This document shows positions 16,026-23,900 of a stretch of DNA of 34,389 bases, piece by piece. Source of the DNA: Spirochaetales bacterium. Lineage in GTDB: Bacteria > Spirochaetota > Spirochaetia > JC444 > Marispirochaetaceae. Made by a program: the position numbers and the translations under genes. The first letter of the stretch is position 1; every line of letters begins with the position of its first letter. The DNA lies in contig JAFGQL010000145.1 of assembly GCA_016935695.1 (NCBI GenBank), forward strand, positions 1 to 34,389. The letters are read 5' to 3'. The notes beneath the pieces were generated by a model. That model did no database searches and was not told the DNA's origin. It worked only from the letters and a program-made list of their open reading frames with translations.

Positions 16026-16723
16026 TTTCTTTCCACCGTTATGGAATCTATAATGTATAAAGCGCTTGTGATAGATGATACATCTGGATAGATCATTCCT
16101 GAAGACCCGTCAGGGCTGCCGTGGCCAACCAGTTCCAGGATCCATGGGCCTTCATCTGAAGGATCTATGAGGGCACGGTATACCAGCGACGGTTGTCCGC
16201 TGCCGCCGGAGCCGCCAGTCCATTGAGGGCCGCCTTCCTGTGCGTTTTCCGGCCAGTACTGGTTAAAGTCAGTTGAATGATTAATTTCCAGGAAGATATA
16301 CAACGGCCGCCCGGGATTGTGGGGCCGGACGATAATGTGTGTTTCGTTTTTCGGTGTCGCGCCGGTGATACTGTCGGGCAGGGGCCTGTCTTTGGTGGGG
16401 AGCGTCGGCAGGTCTTGTCCGTCAGTATTTTGCAGATGGCTCCATACTGGCAAAGACTCTATTCGTTTATTGCCGTTGTTGAATATCCATCCCTCAGTCG
16501 CTATTTTCCGTGTAGCAAAAAGAGTGTCCAGGTACTGTCCGTTTTCGTCTTCAAGCCACACCGCAAATGTGGGCGTGTTTTTCTTGAAAAATGAAAACCG
16601 GTGCAGCCATTCTTCGCCGGGGTTAACAGTTATCACCAGATCTCCGCCGATAGTCTCAAATGGAACAGCACTGCATGCGCACAGGGCGAATATTCCCAAA
16701 ATTACAAGAAAGAAATGTTTCAT
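16022..16723 (-). CDS. Lipoprotein with DUF2271-like features
   Basis: A 233-residue protein with a lipoprotein signal (FALCACSA), so it should be membrane-anchored in the periplasm or at the surface. The segment FAVWLEDENGQYLDTLFATR followed by W...ESLPVW, and later DSITGATPK, resembles the DUF2271 family of periplasmic proteins; I rate this as a resemblance, not a proof. A glycine-rich loop (TGGSGGSGQP) lies in the C-terminal third. GAGGAG at good spacing supports ATG 16723. The promoter region holds a perfect TetR-type palindrome at 16755-16772, so transcription is probably repressed by the adjacent TetR protein. It is coupled to the next gene by a 4-nt overlap. Confidence 0.65.
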   Translation of the reverse strand: MKHFFLVILGIFALCACSAVPFETIGGDLVITVNPGEEWLHRFSFFKKNTPTFAVWLEDENGQYLDTLFATRKIATEGWIFNNGNKRIESLPVWSHLQNTDGQDLPTLPTKDRPLPDSITGATPKNETHIIVRPHNPGRPLYIFLEINHSTDFNQYWPENAQEGGPQWTGGSGGSGQPSLVYRALIDPSDEGPWILELVGHGSPDGSSGMIYPDVSSITSALYIIDSITVERK

Positions 16724-16754
16724 ATACTACTCCTCTTTTATCTTCGCTTATTTA

Positions 16755-16772
16755 TGTAACCATACGGTTACA
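16755..16772. promoter_or_regulatory. TetR-type operator O1
   Basis: A perfect 18-bp palindrome: TGTAACC, ATAC, GGTTACA. A further half-site (GTAAC on the minus strand) flanks it at about 16776-16780. A possible -35 (TTGTAA on minus, 16782-16777) sits just upstream so the operator would fill the spacer and -10 area of the lipoprotein-operon promoter. The same half-site recurs at the tetR promoter (17391-17408), which identifies the adjacent TetR protein as the likely binder. Confidence 0.75.
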
Positions 16773-16788
16773 TTTGTTACAAAAAAAT

Positions 16789-17382
16789 TTAATCAAGCAC
16801 TTTTTGAATGATGTTTTCCAGTGTACGTGAAATTCTGTTCCAGCCTTCTTCATTGTCAAGGGGAACACCGTTGTAGACGTTACAACGATCGCTTTTCATG
16901 GATAGATAGGCGACCCCCGCGGTAAGCAGGGCGATCAAGGCTTCGGTATCAATGGAAGTGTCGTTTTTTCCGGGTTTGAGGAGACTGCTGAATGCGCGGG
17001 TGAGGGCGGTGCCACGTTCCTCCAGCCTGGCCATGATGGTACTGCCTACTGTGGAGTTTTCAAGCAGCAGCCAGCGTTCTATTTCCCTTAACAGTGGTGT
17101 CGAACGCATTGTGGTAATCTGCCCTTTCAGTATATCTATGCCGTCGCTCAGGTTCCGTGGCCCGGTTTCTGGGGGGGGTAAATGCCCGGCCCAGTAGCTG
17201 TTCTTCAGGGCCCATGCGGCAAGTAATTCCTCAAAACCGCCAAAATAGCGGTAAATAAGAACCTTGGAAACCCCGGCCTGTCTGGCAACGGCATTGATGC
17301 CCAGTTTCTGGATTCCCTTCCTGCGTGCCAGGGTGTCTACGGCGGCAATGATATCCTGTTCCGTGTGGTGGCGGTTTTTCAT
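16789..17382 (-). CDS. TetR-family transcriptional repressor
   Basis: About 197 residues. The N-terminal helix-turn-helix is typical: INAVARQAGVSKVLIYRYFG followed by FEELLAAW. The C-terminal ligand domain is unassigned. I choose ATG 17382 (MKNRHH); the upstream in-frame ATG at 17409 would place the operator in the coding region and lies upstream of the -10. There is no SD ahead of 17382, and the predicted transcription start coincides with the ATG, suggesting a leaderless mRNA. Palindromes at its own promoter and in front of the downstream lipoprotein operon point to autorepression and control of that operon, probably relieved by a hydrophobic or toxic ligand as in other TetR regulators. Confidence 0.9.
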   Translation of the reverse strand: MKNRHHTEQDIIAAVDTLARRKGIQKLGINAVARQAGVSKVLIYRYFGGFEELLAAWALKNSYWAGHLPPPETGPRNLSDGIDILKGQITTMRSTPLLREIERWLLLENSTVGSTIMARLEERGTALTRAFSSLLKPGKNDTSIDTEALIALLTAGVAYLSMKSDRCNVYNGVPLDNEEGWNRISRTLENIIQKVLD

Positions 17383-17388
17383 TGCATT

Positions 17389-17417
17389 AATGTAACCCGA
17401 TGGTAACATTATGTCAA
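17389..17417 (-). promoter_or_regulatory. tetR promoter with embedded operator O2
   Basis: A perfect -35 TTGACA (17417-17412) and TACATT (17394-17389, 4/6) are spaced by 17 nt on the minus strand. Between them, and overlapping the -10, lies the 18-bp near-palindrome TGTAACC, CGAT, GGTAACA (17391-17408), which shares half-sites with O1 but has one mismatch between arms. This is a textbook repressor position for autoregulation. The predicted transcription start is at about 17382, at the ATG itself. Confidence 0.75.
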
Positions 17418-17418
17418 G

Positions 17419-17449
17419 AAAAAAACCGCGACGTTCGCAGAAGCCGCGA
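17419..17449 (-). terminator. Intrinsic terminator downstream of the sugar-transferase gene
   Basis: On the minus strand a G/C-rich 7-bp stem (17449-17443 with 17432-17426, including G-U pairs) with a 10-nt loop is followed by seven U residues (17425-17419). It separates the sugar-transferase transcript from the tetR promoter, which starts 2 nt further on. Confidence 0.65.
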
Positions 17450-17514
17450 AAAGCGGGTGTTATTCAGTAAGCAGTTATTAACTGTCGGCCGGGCTGCTTG
17501 AATGCAGGCAGTGT

Positions 17515-18705
17515 TTATGCGTTTGCCCTTATTGAATCAGACGGTTCATTGACAGCTTCTTCAGAATCCGTTTGTTCACCGGATGTTCTGTTCCGCATCC
17601 TGGACTCCACAGATTCCAGAACCATTTTCAGAATTGCAGGAATGGTCAGGAAGATGATTTTCAAGTCGTTGTATGGTGAGAGGTTGCGGCAATAGGCAAT
17701 GTCCAGCCTGATCATCTGCTTAAAGGTGAGTTTGTTTTTTCCGCTGACCTGCCAGAGGCCTGTCATGCCTGGTACTACATCAAAACGATGAGTGTGCCAG
17801 CGAAGATAGGATTCTTTTTCATAGGGGATACACGGTCTGGGCCCTACAAGAGACATATCGCCTTTCAGGACATTGATCAGCTGGGGCAGTTCATCAACGC
17901 ACAGTTTTCTCATGATCTTTCCGCCGGGGATTATCCTGGGGTCGTAATCGTCGAGCTTGAGCATGGGTACGTCTTCTTTCTTAATGAAATCCTCGGCATG
18001 CTTTCCGTGGAAAGCCTGGTTGTTGCCCTGATGCATGCTGCGGAACTTGTAAAAATCGAACTCGATCCCTCTGAATCCTACCCGTTTCTGGGTGAAAATG
18101 ATCCCGCCGGGGGAGACCATCTTTATGAACAAGGCGGTGAACAGGAATAAAGGCGAAAGAATGAGCAGCGCGGTCAGTGACCCGGCAATATCCAGGCTCC
18201 GTTTCCATACTGGCATCCGTTTTGTGAATATTTTTTCGTAATGAAGAGTTGTCTTATTGGCTGTGGAGCTGTGTTCATCTTTTCCGCCCGTTTTTTCAAG
18301 CCAGTGATCCGGATATGAGTATAAATGAAGACTGAAGTCGTAACCAAGTTGAGAAAGCTGTTGTTCAAGCTTCTGAGCGCATACCTGTGCGCCTTCGAAT
18401 TTCGTTGAGGGCAGCAGGACCGCAAAGGTTTCGTTGTCCCACCAGCCCAGATGATCAATGTCTCTTATGATACGCCGGAGATTATTGAGAAAACCCACGG
18501 TTCTGTTTCTGTTATTCGCCAGATCGCTGTCGACATGTATATGAAGAATGGAGAAGGAGGTGTTTTCCCGGTCTGAGCGGGCCCGTTCGTAAGATACGAT
18601 TGCGTGTAGTTCCCGTTGGGTATAAATACCGGAAATAACAAACCCTTTTGTCGATACAGTGCGTTTTTGGCTTTTTATGATTGTTTTTCCACGCTTAAAA
18701 TACAT
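17515..18705 (-). CDS. Sugar transferase (polyprenyl-phosphate hexose-1-P transferase) with N-terminal degenerate GGDEF-like domain
   Basis: About 396 residues from ATG 18705, which has GGAG 7 nt upstream (the in-frame GTG 18717 overlaps the SD). The C-terminal ~220 residues are a bacterial sugar transferase domain (PF02397 type): a basic stretch and membrane helix (KRSLDIAGS then LLILSPLFLF), the motif GGIIFTQKRVGFRG, YKFRSM, the catalytic-region DELPQLINVLKGDMSLVGPRP and VVPGMTGLWQVSG. This enzyme class loads a hexose-phosphate onto undecaprenyl phosphate to start surface polysaccharide synthesis. Residues ~30-120 look like a GGDEF fold (RENTSFSILHIHVD, then LGWWDNETFAVLLP) in which the GGDEF signature is replaced by WWDNE, so cyclase activity is unlikely. 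No other glycan genes are adjacent. Confidence 0.88.
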   Translation of the reverse strand: MYFKRGKTIIKSQKRTVSTKGFVISGIYTQRELHAIVSYERARSDRENTSFSILHIHVDSDLANNRNRTVGFLNNLRRIIRDIDHLGWWDNETFAVLLPSTKFEGAQVCAQKLEQQLSQLGYDFSLHLYSYPDHWLEKTGGKDEHSSTANKTTLHYEKIFTKRMPVWKRSLDIAGSLTALLILSPLFLFTALFIKMVSPGGIIFTQKRVGFRGIEFDFYKFRSMHQGNNQAFHGKHAEDFIKKEDVPMLKLDDYDPRIIPGGKIMRKLCVDELPQLINVLKGDMSLVGPRPCIPYEKESYLRWHTHRFDVVPGMTGLWQVSGKNKLTFKQMIRLDIAYCRNLSPYNDLKIIFLTIPAILKMVLESVESRMRNRTSGEQTDSEEAVNEPSDSIRANA

Positions 18706-18747
18706 AATCGTCTCCACTTTATTGCATATTTGTAACTTACGTCCCTA

Positions 18748-18777
18748 ATGATACAATTTTTGATACTTCTTTGCCAA
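18748..18777 (-). promoter_or_regulatory. Promoter of the sugar-transferase gene
   Basis: On the minus strand TTGGCA (18777-18772, 5/6) and TATCAT (18753-18748, 5/6) are separated by 18 nt. Transcription would start near 18741, giving a ~36-nt leader with an SD before ATG 18705. This is one of the best promoter matches in the window. Confidence 0.6.
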
Positions 18778-18812
18778 TACGAAAAAAGTATGAAATTATG
18801 AGTTTTTCGTAT
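18777..18812. repeat. A/T-rich inverted repeat abutting the sugar-transferase -35
   Basis: Arms ATACGAAAAA (18777-18786) and TTTTTCGTAT (18803-18812) are exact complements with a 16-nt centre that itself repeats TATGA-like elements. The repeat lies immediately upstream of, and touches, the -35 of the leftward promoter. It is A/T-rich with no G/C core, so it is more likely a protein-binding site than a terminator for the upstream GH94 gene. Confidence 0.5.
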
Positions 18813-18853
18813 GATTTTTATAATGAGAAATACCTCATACCGCCTCGTACTTT

Positions 18854-21262
18854 TTAGCTGTATTTTTTGTTTCCCATTACCACGGTTACGTGGTTTTCGT
18901 CCTTCAAATCGGCTGCAGGTATCAGATCCGTTTTCAGCGGTGTTCCGTTCAGGGTAACCGATGAAACACCCTTCTGGACCCGGCGGGGATTGCGGACTTC
19001 GAAAACAATCCGTTTGCCCCTGAACATCCGCACTCCCGAGAAACCGTCCCAGGTGTCGGGGATGCAGGGATCTATCCGCAGCCCCTGTTCCTCTGGCCGG
19101 ATGCCAAGAATGTACTGGCATATACTGTAATAGGACCAGGCGGCGGCTCCGGTGAGCCAGGAGGTCCGGGTAGTTCCCGGGCGGGGAGAGAAGGTCGAGT
19201 AGGTGGTCTGACCCTGAACGTAGGGTTCCATCTGGCGAATTTCGGCCTTTTCGTTGTAGGCGGCAGGAAGTCCGGCCCTGAGGTATTCATAAGCCGTGTT
19301 GCCGTTTCCCCTCATACACTCGGCCATGATTCCCCATCCCTGGGTATGATTGAAAATACCGGCGTTTTCCTTTACCCCAGGATTGAACACAACGGCCCTC
19401 ATGATATCGATGGAGGTGTGTCTGAAAGGCGGAGCCGAGAGCATCAGGCCGAAGGGTGTCGACAGTTTTTCAGAGACGGCGTTCATGGCTTTTTCTGCCT
19501 GTTCATCACTGGCTGCCCCGGATATGACTGACCATACCTGGGTATTGAGATACACCTGGCCCTCATCGCAGTCCTTCGTGCCGAAGACGGTACCGTCCTC
19601 TGCAATGGCCCAGATGAACCACTCGCCGTCCCAGCACCATTCCTGGATACGCTGATCCAGGCTGTCCCGATGGGACAAGGCCCACGCCGATTCACCGGAA
19701 TTCCCGAGAACCCGGGCAATCCGCGCGTATTCGCTCAGGCCGAGGCGGAGTTGAAAGGCCACGAAAAGGCTTTCGCCGTAGTAGCCCAGTCTGAGACAGT
19801 CGTTCCAGTCAGCGGAAAGACCGCAGGGCAGCCCGTGGGCGCCGGTACGCTCAAGATTGAAATCAAGGGCCTTTCTCAGATGGCCGAATACTGTTGCTTC
19901 GCCTTTATCCGCGTAGGGCAGTACCTTGGAATAAAATGCCAGATCGCCGGTTTCGGCAACATAGGCCGGGACCGCGTTGAAGAACCACAGGCAGTCATCG
20001 GAGCGGTATTGTTCTGAAGGCGGTTGGGATTCTTTTCCCGGCCGGTGTTCAAAGGGCTTAATGACGGGTATGGCACCGCCGTTGGACAACTGGCCTGTAA
20101 GCAACAACTCCAGCCGTTTCCCGGCCTCTTCGGGAATTGCCGCGCAGACGCCGAGGATGTCCTGTACGGAATCCCTGAACCCCAGCCCGTCTCTCTCTCC
20201 GTTGTACACGAGACTTGCAGCCCTGGACCAGGCGAAAGTGATCAGGCAGTTATACAGACCCCACATGTTGATGGTGGAGTTCAGTTCATGGTCGGGGGTC
20301 TGAATATGGAAGTTTTCCAGTTTGCCATGCCAATAGGTTTTAAGGGCCTGCAATTCCCTGTCTGCCGATTCCACGGAACCGAAATCTGCCACTGTGCGGG
20401 CGCCTGTTGTGCCGGCTTCGCCAATGCCCACCATGAACAGAAGGTCCCTGCTTTCACCAGGCTCCAGGGTCAGGTCGGTCTGAATGCTGCCGCAGCTGTT
20501 ATCCCCGTAGGCGTTGCTGTTGGAGCACCTGCCGTGTTTGACTGCCTGGGGGCAATGGTAGGCGCCGTAGGTCCCCAGGAAGGCTTCCCTGCTGGTGTCA
20601 TAGCCGGAAATTTCCGGTCCGATGAGGGTCATCCAGGTATGGTAGGCGCCGCCGGTTTCCAGCCTTCCGGGAGTAACCCGGGTCAGATTGTCCTGGATGG
20701 CCAGTTTCAGGATACCGTTTTCCATACTTCCCTGGTTTATGAAAAGGGAATATTGAAGATTTACCTGGTCCTGAAAGGTCTCCCATTGGTTAGTGAACTC
20801 GCAGTAGGAAAATGCAGATAATGACCGGGGTGAACTGCCTGAGTTGGTAATGCGGCATTTCCAGTATTCAAAAGCCTGTTCGAGGGGCACAAAGTAAGTA
20901 GTGTCGGTGTGTATTCCCGTGTAATCGGACGTGATACGGGTATAGGCTGTGCCGTGTCTGCACTCAGAGGCATATCTGTCCAGGGGTTTACCGACAGGCT
21001 GCCAGGAACCGGACCAGAAATCGCCGGTGTCATTGTCCCGCAGGTATATATAGCGGCCCGGCTGGTCCATGGGTATGCTGTTGAAGCGCAGGCGCAGGAA
21101 GCGGCCGCGGGCACCGGATTTATAGAAACCGTAGCCTCCCGCGTTATTGGTAATAACGGCGCCGTATTCGGTGGATCCCAGATAATTACTCCAGGACTGG
21201 GGGGTGTCCGGCCGTTCAATCACGTATTCCTTATTGTCATCATCGAAATACCCGTAGCGCAT
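18854..21262 (-). CDS. GH94 disaccharide phosphorylase (chitobiose/cellobiose phosphorylase-like)
   Basis: An 802-residue protein of full family length. The N-terminus (MRYGYFDDDNKEYVI, NYLGS) and the whole layout match GH94: N-terminal beta-sandwich, helical linker, (alpha/alpha)6 barrel with RDSVQDILG, catalytic-acid motif ADWNDC (D485), then KENAGIFNHTQGWG, MEPYVQGQ, SWLTGAAAW and the C-terminal IDPCIPDTWDGF. The segment RCSNSNAYGDNSCGS and the tail resemble N,N'-diacetylchitobiose phosphorylase, but cellobiose phosphorylase is also close, so the sugar is left open. The enzyme phosphorolyses a beta-linked disaccharide in the cytoplasm to a sugar-1-phosphate, saving ATP. It has AAGGAG upstream and follows uvrD by 24 nt, probably in one transcript. 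Confidence 0.93.
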   Translation of the reverse strand: MRYGYFDDDNKEYVIERPDTPQSWSNYLGSTEYGAVITNNAGGYGFYKSGARGRFLRLRFNSIPMDQPGRYIYLRDNDTGDFWSGSWQPVGKPLDRYASECRHGTAYTRITSDYTGIHTDTTYFVPLEQAFEYWKCRITNSGSSPRSLSAFSYCEFTNQWETFQDQVNLQYSLFINQGSMENGILKLAIQDNLTRVTPGRLETGGAYHTWMTLIGPEISGYDTSREAFLGTYGAYHCPQAVKHGRCSNSNAYGDNSCGSIQTDLTLEPGESRDLLFMVGIGEAGTTGARTVADFGSVESADRELQALKTYWHGKLENFHIQTPDHELNSTINMWGLYNCLITFAWSRAASLVYNGERDGLGFRDSVQDILGVCAAIPEEAGKRLELLLTGQLSNGGAIPVIKPFEHRPGKESQPPSEQYRSDDCLWFFNAVPAYVAETGDLAFYSKVLPYADKGEATVFGHLRKALDFNLERTGAHGLPCGLSADWNDCLRLGYYGESLFVAFQLRLGLSEYARIARVLGNSGESAWALSHRDSLDQRIQEWCWDGEWFIWAIAEDGTVFGTKDCDEGQVYLNTQVWSVISGAASDEQAEKAMNAVSEKLSTPFGLMLSAPPFRHTSIDIMRAVVFNPGVKENAGIFNHTQGWGIMAECMRGNGNTAYEYLRAGLPAAYNEKAEIRQMEPYVQGQTTYSTFSPRPGTTRTSWLTGAAAWSYYSICQYILGIRPEEQGLRIDPCIPDTWDGFSGVRMFRGKRIVFEVRNPRRVQKGVSSVTLNGTPLKTDLIPAADLKDENHVTVVMGNKKYS

Positions 21263-21286
21263 GTGTGTGTCCCGCTCCTTGGTGTG

Positions 21287-23296
21287 TCAGCTAGACCATT
21301 TTGCCCGGAGGGAAGAAAGTGACTGGATGGCTTCTTCGGGTGTCAGCTCTTCTTCGGGCCGGTGGTATTCTATCAGATCCTTGGGGATTTCCTCAAGGAA
21401 AGGGGACGGCGCGCATTCGATTGTTTCTTTCATGGATTTCCGTGTTCTGCAGCTGGTCATGAACAGCTTCTGCCGGGCCCGGGTGATAGCCACGTAAAAC
21501 AGCCGCCGTTCTTCCTCTATGCTCTCCGGGTTTTCTTCTACCGCCCGGGCGTGGGGGATCAGGTGTGATTCAACCCCGGCCAGAAAGACCAGGTCGAACT
21601 CAAGGCCTTTTGCGGAATGGATGGTCATCAGGTTGACGCTGCCGCTTTCCGAATCGTCTTCTGCATCATCTCTGGTAGAAAGGGTGATGCGGTTGAGGTA
21701 CTGGTAAATATTGGGTTTGTGGCCTTCTTCCCGCTGGTTGCGTTCCCATTGTTCCACGAACTCAATAAATTTGCCGATGTTGCCGAATTTCCACCGGGCC
21801 GCTTTTTCGTTTTTCTGGTTTTCCAGGATAAGATAGGTCCAGTACTCGATGGTATCGACTAACGACCGGATGTGGCCGGCAAAGTTCTTTCCGCTTAAGA
21901 GGTGTTCACGGTAATAATCAATAAGGGTTAAAAAGTTTTCTATGTCGGTAGCGCTTTTTTCTGGCAAAGGAGAGTTTTTGCTGTAGCGGATCTTCGACAG
22001 GGCGGAAAAGATGGAACACTCTTCGCCGTCGGCCACGTCCCTGATGATCTGGAGGGATTTTTTCCCTATACCGCGTCGTGGAGTATTGATGATACGCAGT
22101 AGATTTATATCGTCGTCTGGATTGGTGATGACCCGCAGGTACGCAATGATGTCCTTTATTTCCTTGCGGGAAAAAAAACTGGTGCCGCCGGAAACCTTGT
22201 AGGGAATTCCTTCGGTAAGGAGGGCCTCCTCTATGACCGCCGCCAGATTGTTGGTACGGATGAGTATGCCGATTTCCCGGTAGGGAATGTGTTCCTTGAA
22301 CCGGATGGTCCGAATCATTTCGGCAATGAACTGAGCCTCTCTCACGCCGTTTTCGGGATAAAAGATTTCAATGGCCTTGCCTTCTCCGGTACCTGTCCAC
22401 AGCTCTTTTTCCTTGCGGTTGGTGTTGTTGGCGATTACGCTGTTAGCGGCGGCGAGGATATTCTGGGTCGAGCGGTAGTTCTGCTCGAGCTTGATTTCTG
22501 TGAGTTCCGGGAAATCCTTTTCAAAATTGATGATGTTCTGGTAATTGGCTCCGCGCCAGGAGTAGATGGACTGATCGTCGTCGCCAACGACGCAGATATT
22601 CCTGTTCGTTTCGGCAAGGAGTTTCATCATTTTGTACTGGGCGATGGAGGTATCCTGGAATTCATCGACCATGATATAGCGGTAACGGTGGCGGTAGGAC
22701 TCCAGCACGTCGGGGTGTTCTTCAAAGAGCCGTAAAGGCAGCACGATCAGGTCGTCGAAATCCACCGCGTTGTACAGCACCATGTGTTCAGCGTATTCAT
22801 CGTAGAATTTCCGGTAATGGGAGTTCTCTCCTGTCCAGATGCTCCGGCCGGTTTTGACAGCGGATATGGTCTGGGAGAGTTCCCAGAAATCCACGGCGTC
22901 GGGTGCCACTTTCAACTCTCTGCATACTTCTTTTAACAGGGAAACCTTGTCCGATTCGTCATAGATGCTGAAATGTTCACGGTAGCCCAGGTGGTGAATG
23001 GATTTACGCAGTACTTTCACTCCGAAGGCATGGAAAGTACTTACCGTCAGGGCGGAAAGTTTTTTGCCGGTGATGTGGCGGATGCGCTCTTCCATTTCCC
23101 GGGCCGCCTTGTTGGTAAAGGTGAGGGCCAGTATCGCCGACTGAGGAATGCCTTTCTTCAGCATGTGGGCGATCCGGAACGTGACTGTTCTGGTCTTGCC
23201 GGAACCTGCCCCTGCAATGATGAGCAGCGGTCCGTCGACGGTCATAACCGTCTGGTACTGTTTTGTGTTGAGTTCTTTTGTAAGGTCCCAATCCAA
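21287..23296 (-). CDS. UvrD/Rep/PcrA-type superfamily 1 DNA helicase
   Basis: A 669-residue 3'-5' helicase. It shows motif I AGAGSGKT (28-35), Ia LTFTNKAAREM, motif II DEFQDT (211-216), motif III GDDDQSIYSWRG (238-249), motif IV EQNYRST, motif V TIHSAKGLEFDLVFL and motif VI YVAITRARQKL. The tail after motif VI is short, closer to Rep than to full UvrD. Roles in repair or replication restart are expected. It starts with TTG at 23296, 2 nt after the stop of the COG2426 gene, indicating coupling. I cannot separate Rep, PcrA and UvrD by eye, so no symbol is given. Confidence 0.95.
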   Translation of the reverse strand: MDWDLTKELNTKQYQTVMTVDGPLLIIAGAGSGKTRTVTFRIAHMLKKGIPQSAILALTFTNKAAREMEERIRHITGKKLSALTVSTFHAFGVKVLRKSIHHLGYREHFSIYDESDKVSLLKEVCRELKVAPDAVDFWELSQTISAVKTGRSIWTGENSHYRKFYDEYAEHMVLYNAVDFDDLIVLPLRLFEEHPDVLESYRHRYRYIMVDEFQDTSIAQYKMMKLLAETNRNICVVGDDDQSIYSWRGANYQNIINFEKDFPELTEIKLEQNYRSTQNILAAANSVIANNTNRKEKELWTGTGEGKAIEIFYPENGVREAQFIAEMIRTIRFKEHIPYREIGILIRTNNLAAVIEEALLTEGIPYKVSGGTSFFSRKEIKDIIAYLRVITNPDDDINLLRIINTPRRGIGKKSLQIIRDVADGEECSIFSALSKIRYSKNSPLPEKSATDIENFLTLIDYYREHLLSGKNFAGHIRSLVDTIEYWTYLILENQKNEKAARWKFGNIGKFIEFVEQWERNQREEGHKPNIYQYLNRITLSTRDDAEDDSESGSVNLMTIHSAKGLEFDLVFLAGVESHLIPHARAVEENPESIEEERRLFYVAITRARQKLFMTSCRTRKSMKETIECAPSPFLEEIPKDLIEYHRPEEELTPEEAIQSLSSLRAKWSS

Positions 23297-23298
23297 GA

Positions 23299-23778
23299 TC
23301 AGGCCCCGATATGCTTTATGAAAATATCCAGGGCTTCAATACCCAGGGCGACTACCGCCGATACGATAAGTCCTGAGATGACGACGCCGCCGGCGACAGC
23401 CAGCATGGTTTTCCGTTTGCTCAAACCGAGGATCCATGCTCCCAAGGTCCCTGTATAGGCGCCTGTTATGGGCAGCGGGATTGCGACAAAAAGCAGTATG
23501 CCCCAGTATCCGTACTTTTCGACCTGGCCTTCAACCTTGTGCCGGGCCTTCATGACGACTGCGTCAAAGAGTTTCATGTACCACTTCATGTGAGAGAACA
23601 GCTTATGTACCGTGGTAAGGAACACATAGGTAAGGGGAGCAACAAGAAAGTTCAGCCCGACACACAGGGGATAGGCAAGAACCAGGGAATACCCCTTGGC
23701 GGCGAGGAAGGGAATGCCTCCCCTCAGTTCAGAGATAGGCAGAAGTGTTAACAGCGATGCAATGAGAATGTCTCTCAT
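23299..23778 (-). CDS. COG2426-type small multidrug-export-like membrane protein
   Basis: A 159-residue integral membrane protein with about four hydrophobic segments. The N-terminal LPISELRGGIPFLAAKGY and the internal GYWGILLFVAIPLPITGAYTGTLGAWILGL are the conserved segments of the COG2426 (Sm_multidrug_ex) family. The family name is historical and export activity is not established; the P-x-P-x-T-G-A-Y/W motif recalls SNARE-associated/DedA-like proteins. GGAGG at good spacing supports ATG 23778. It is the first gene of a tight leftward group with the helicase and GH94 genes. Confidence 0.85.
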   Translation of the reverse strand: MRDILIASLLTLLPISELRGGIPFLAAKGYSLVLAYPLCVGLNFLVAPLTYVFLTTVHKLFSHMKWYMKLFDAVVMKARHKVEGQVEKYGYWGILLFVAIPLPITGAYTGTLGAWILGLSKRKTMLAVAGGVVISGLIVSAVVALGIEALDIFIKHIGA

Positions 23779-23900
23779 GTGGCCTCCAGTTCACGCGGTT
23801 CATACAGGTGGATACATATCAGCAGAAAGTCAGGTCTTTTTCAAGGGACCCATGTCCCGGGTGTGCACAAATCTTTTTTTTCATGGTAACGTGGATCATC

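Noticed and set aside
16755-17408. The two palindromes as insertion-sequence or recombination ends
   Set aside because: They coincide with promoter elements of a TetR gene and its neighbour operon, and no transposase or target duplication is present.
20024-20821. Long rightward open frame of 265 codons inside the GH94 gene
   Set aside because: It lies entirely antisense to a clear GH94 reading frame, has no SD or recognisable domain, and open antisense frames are expected in this G/C-richer stretch.
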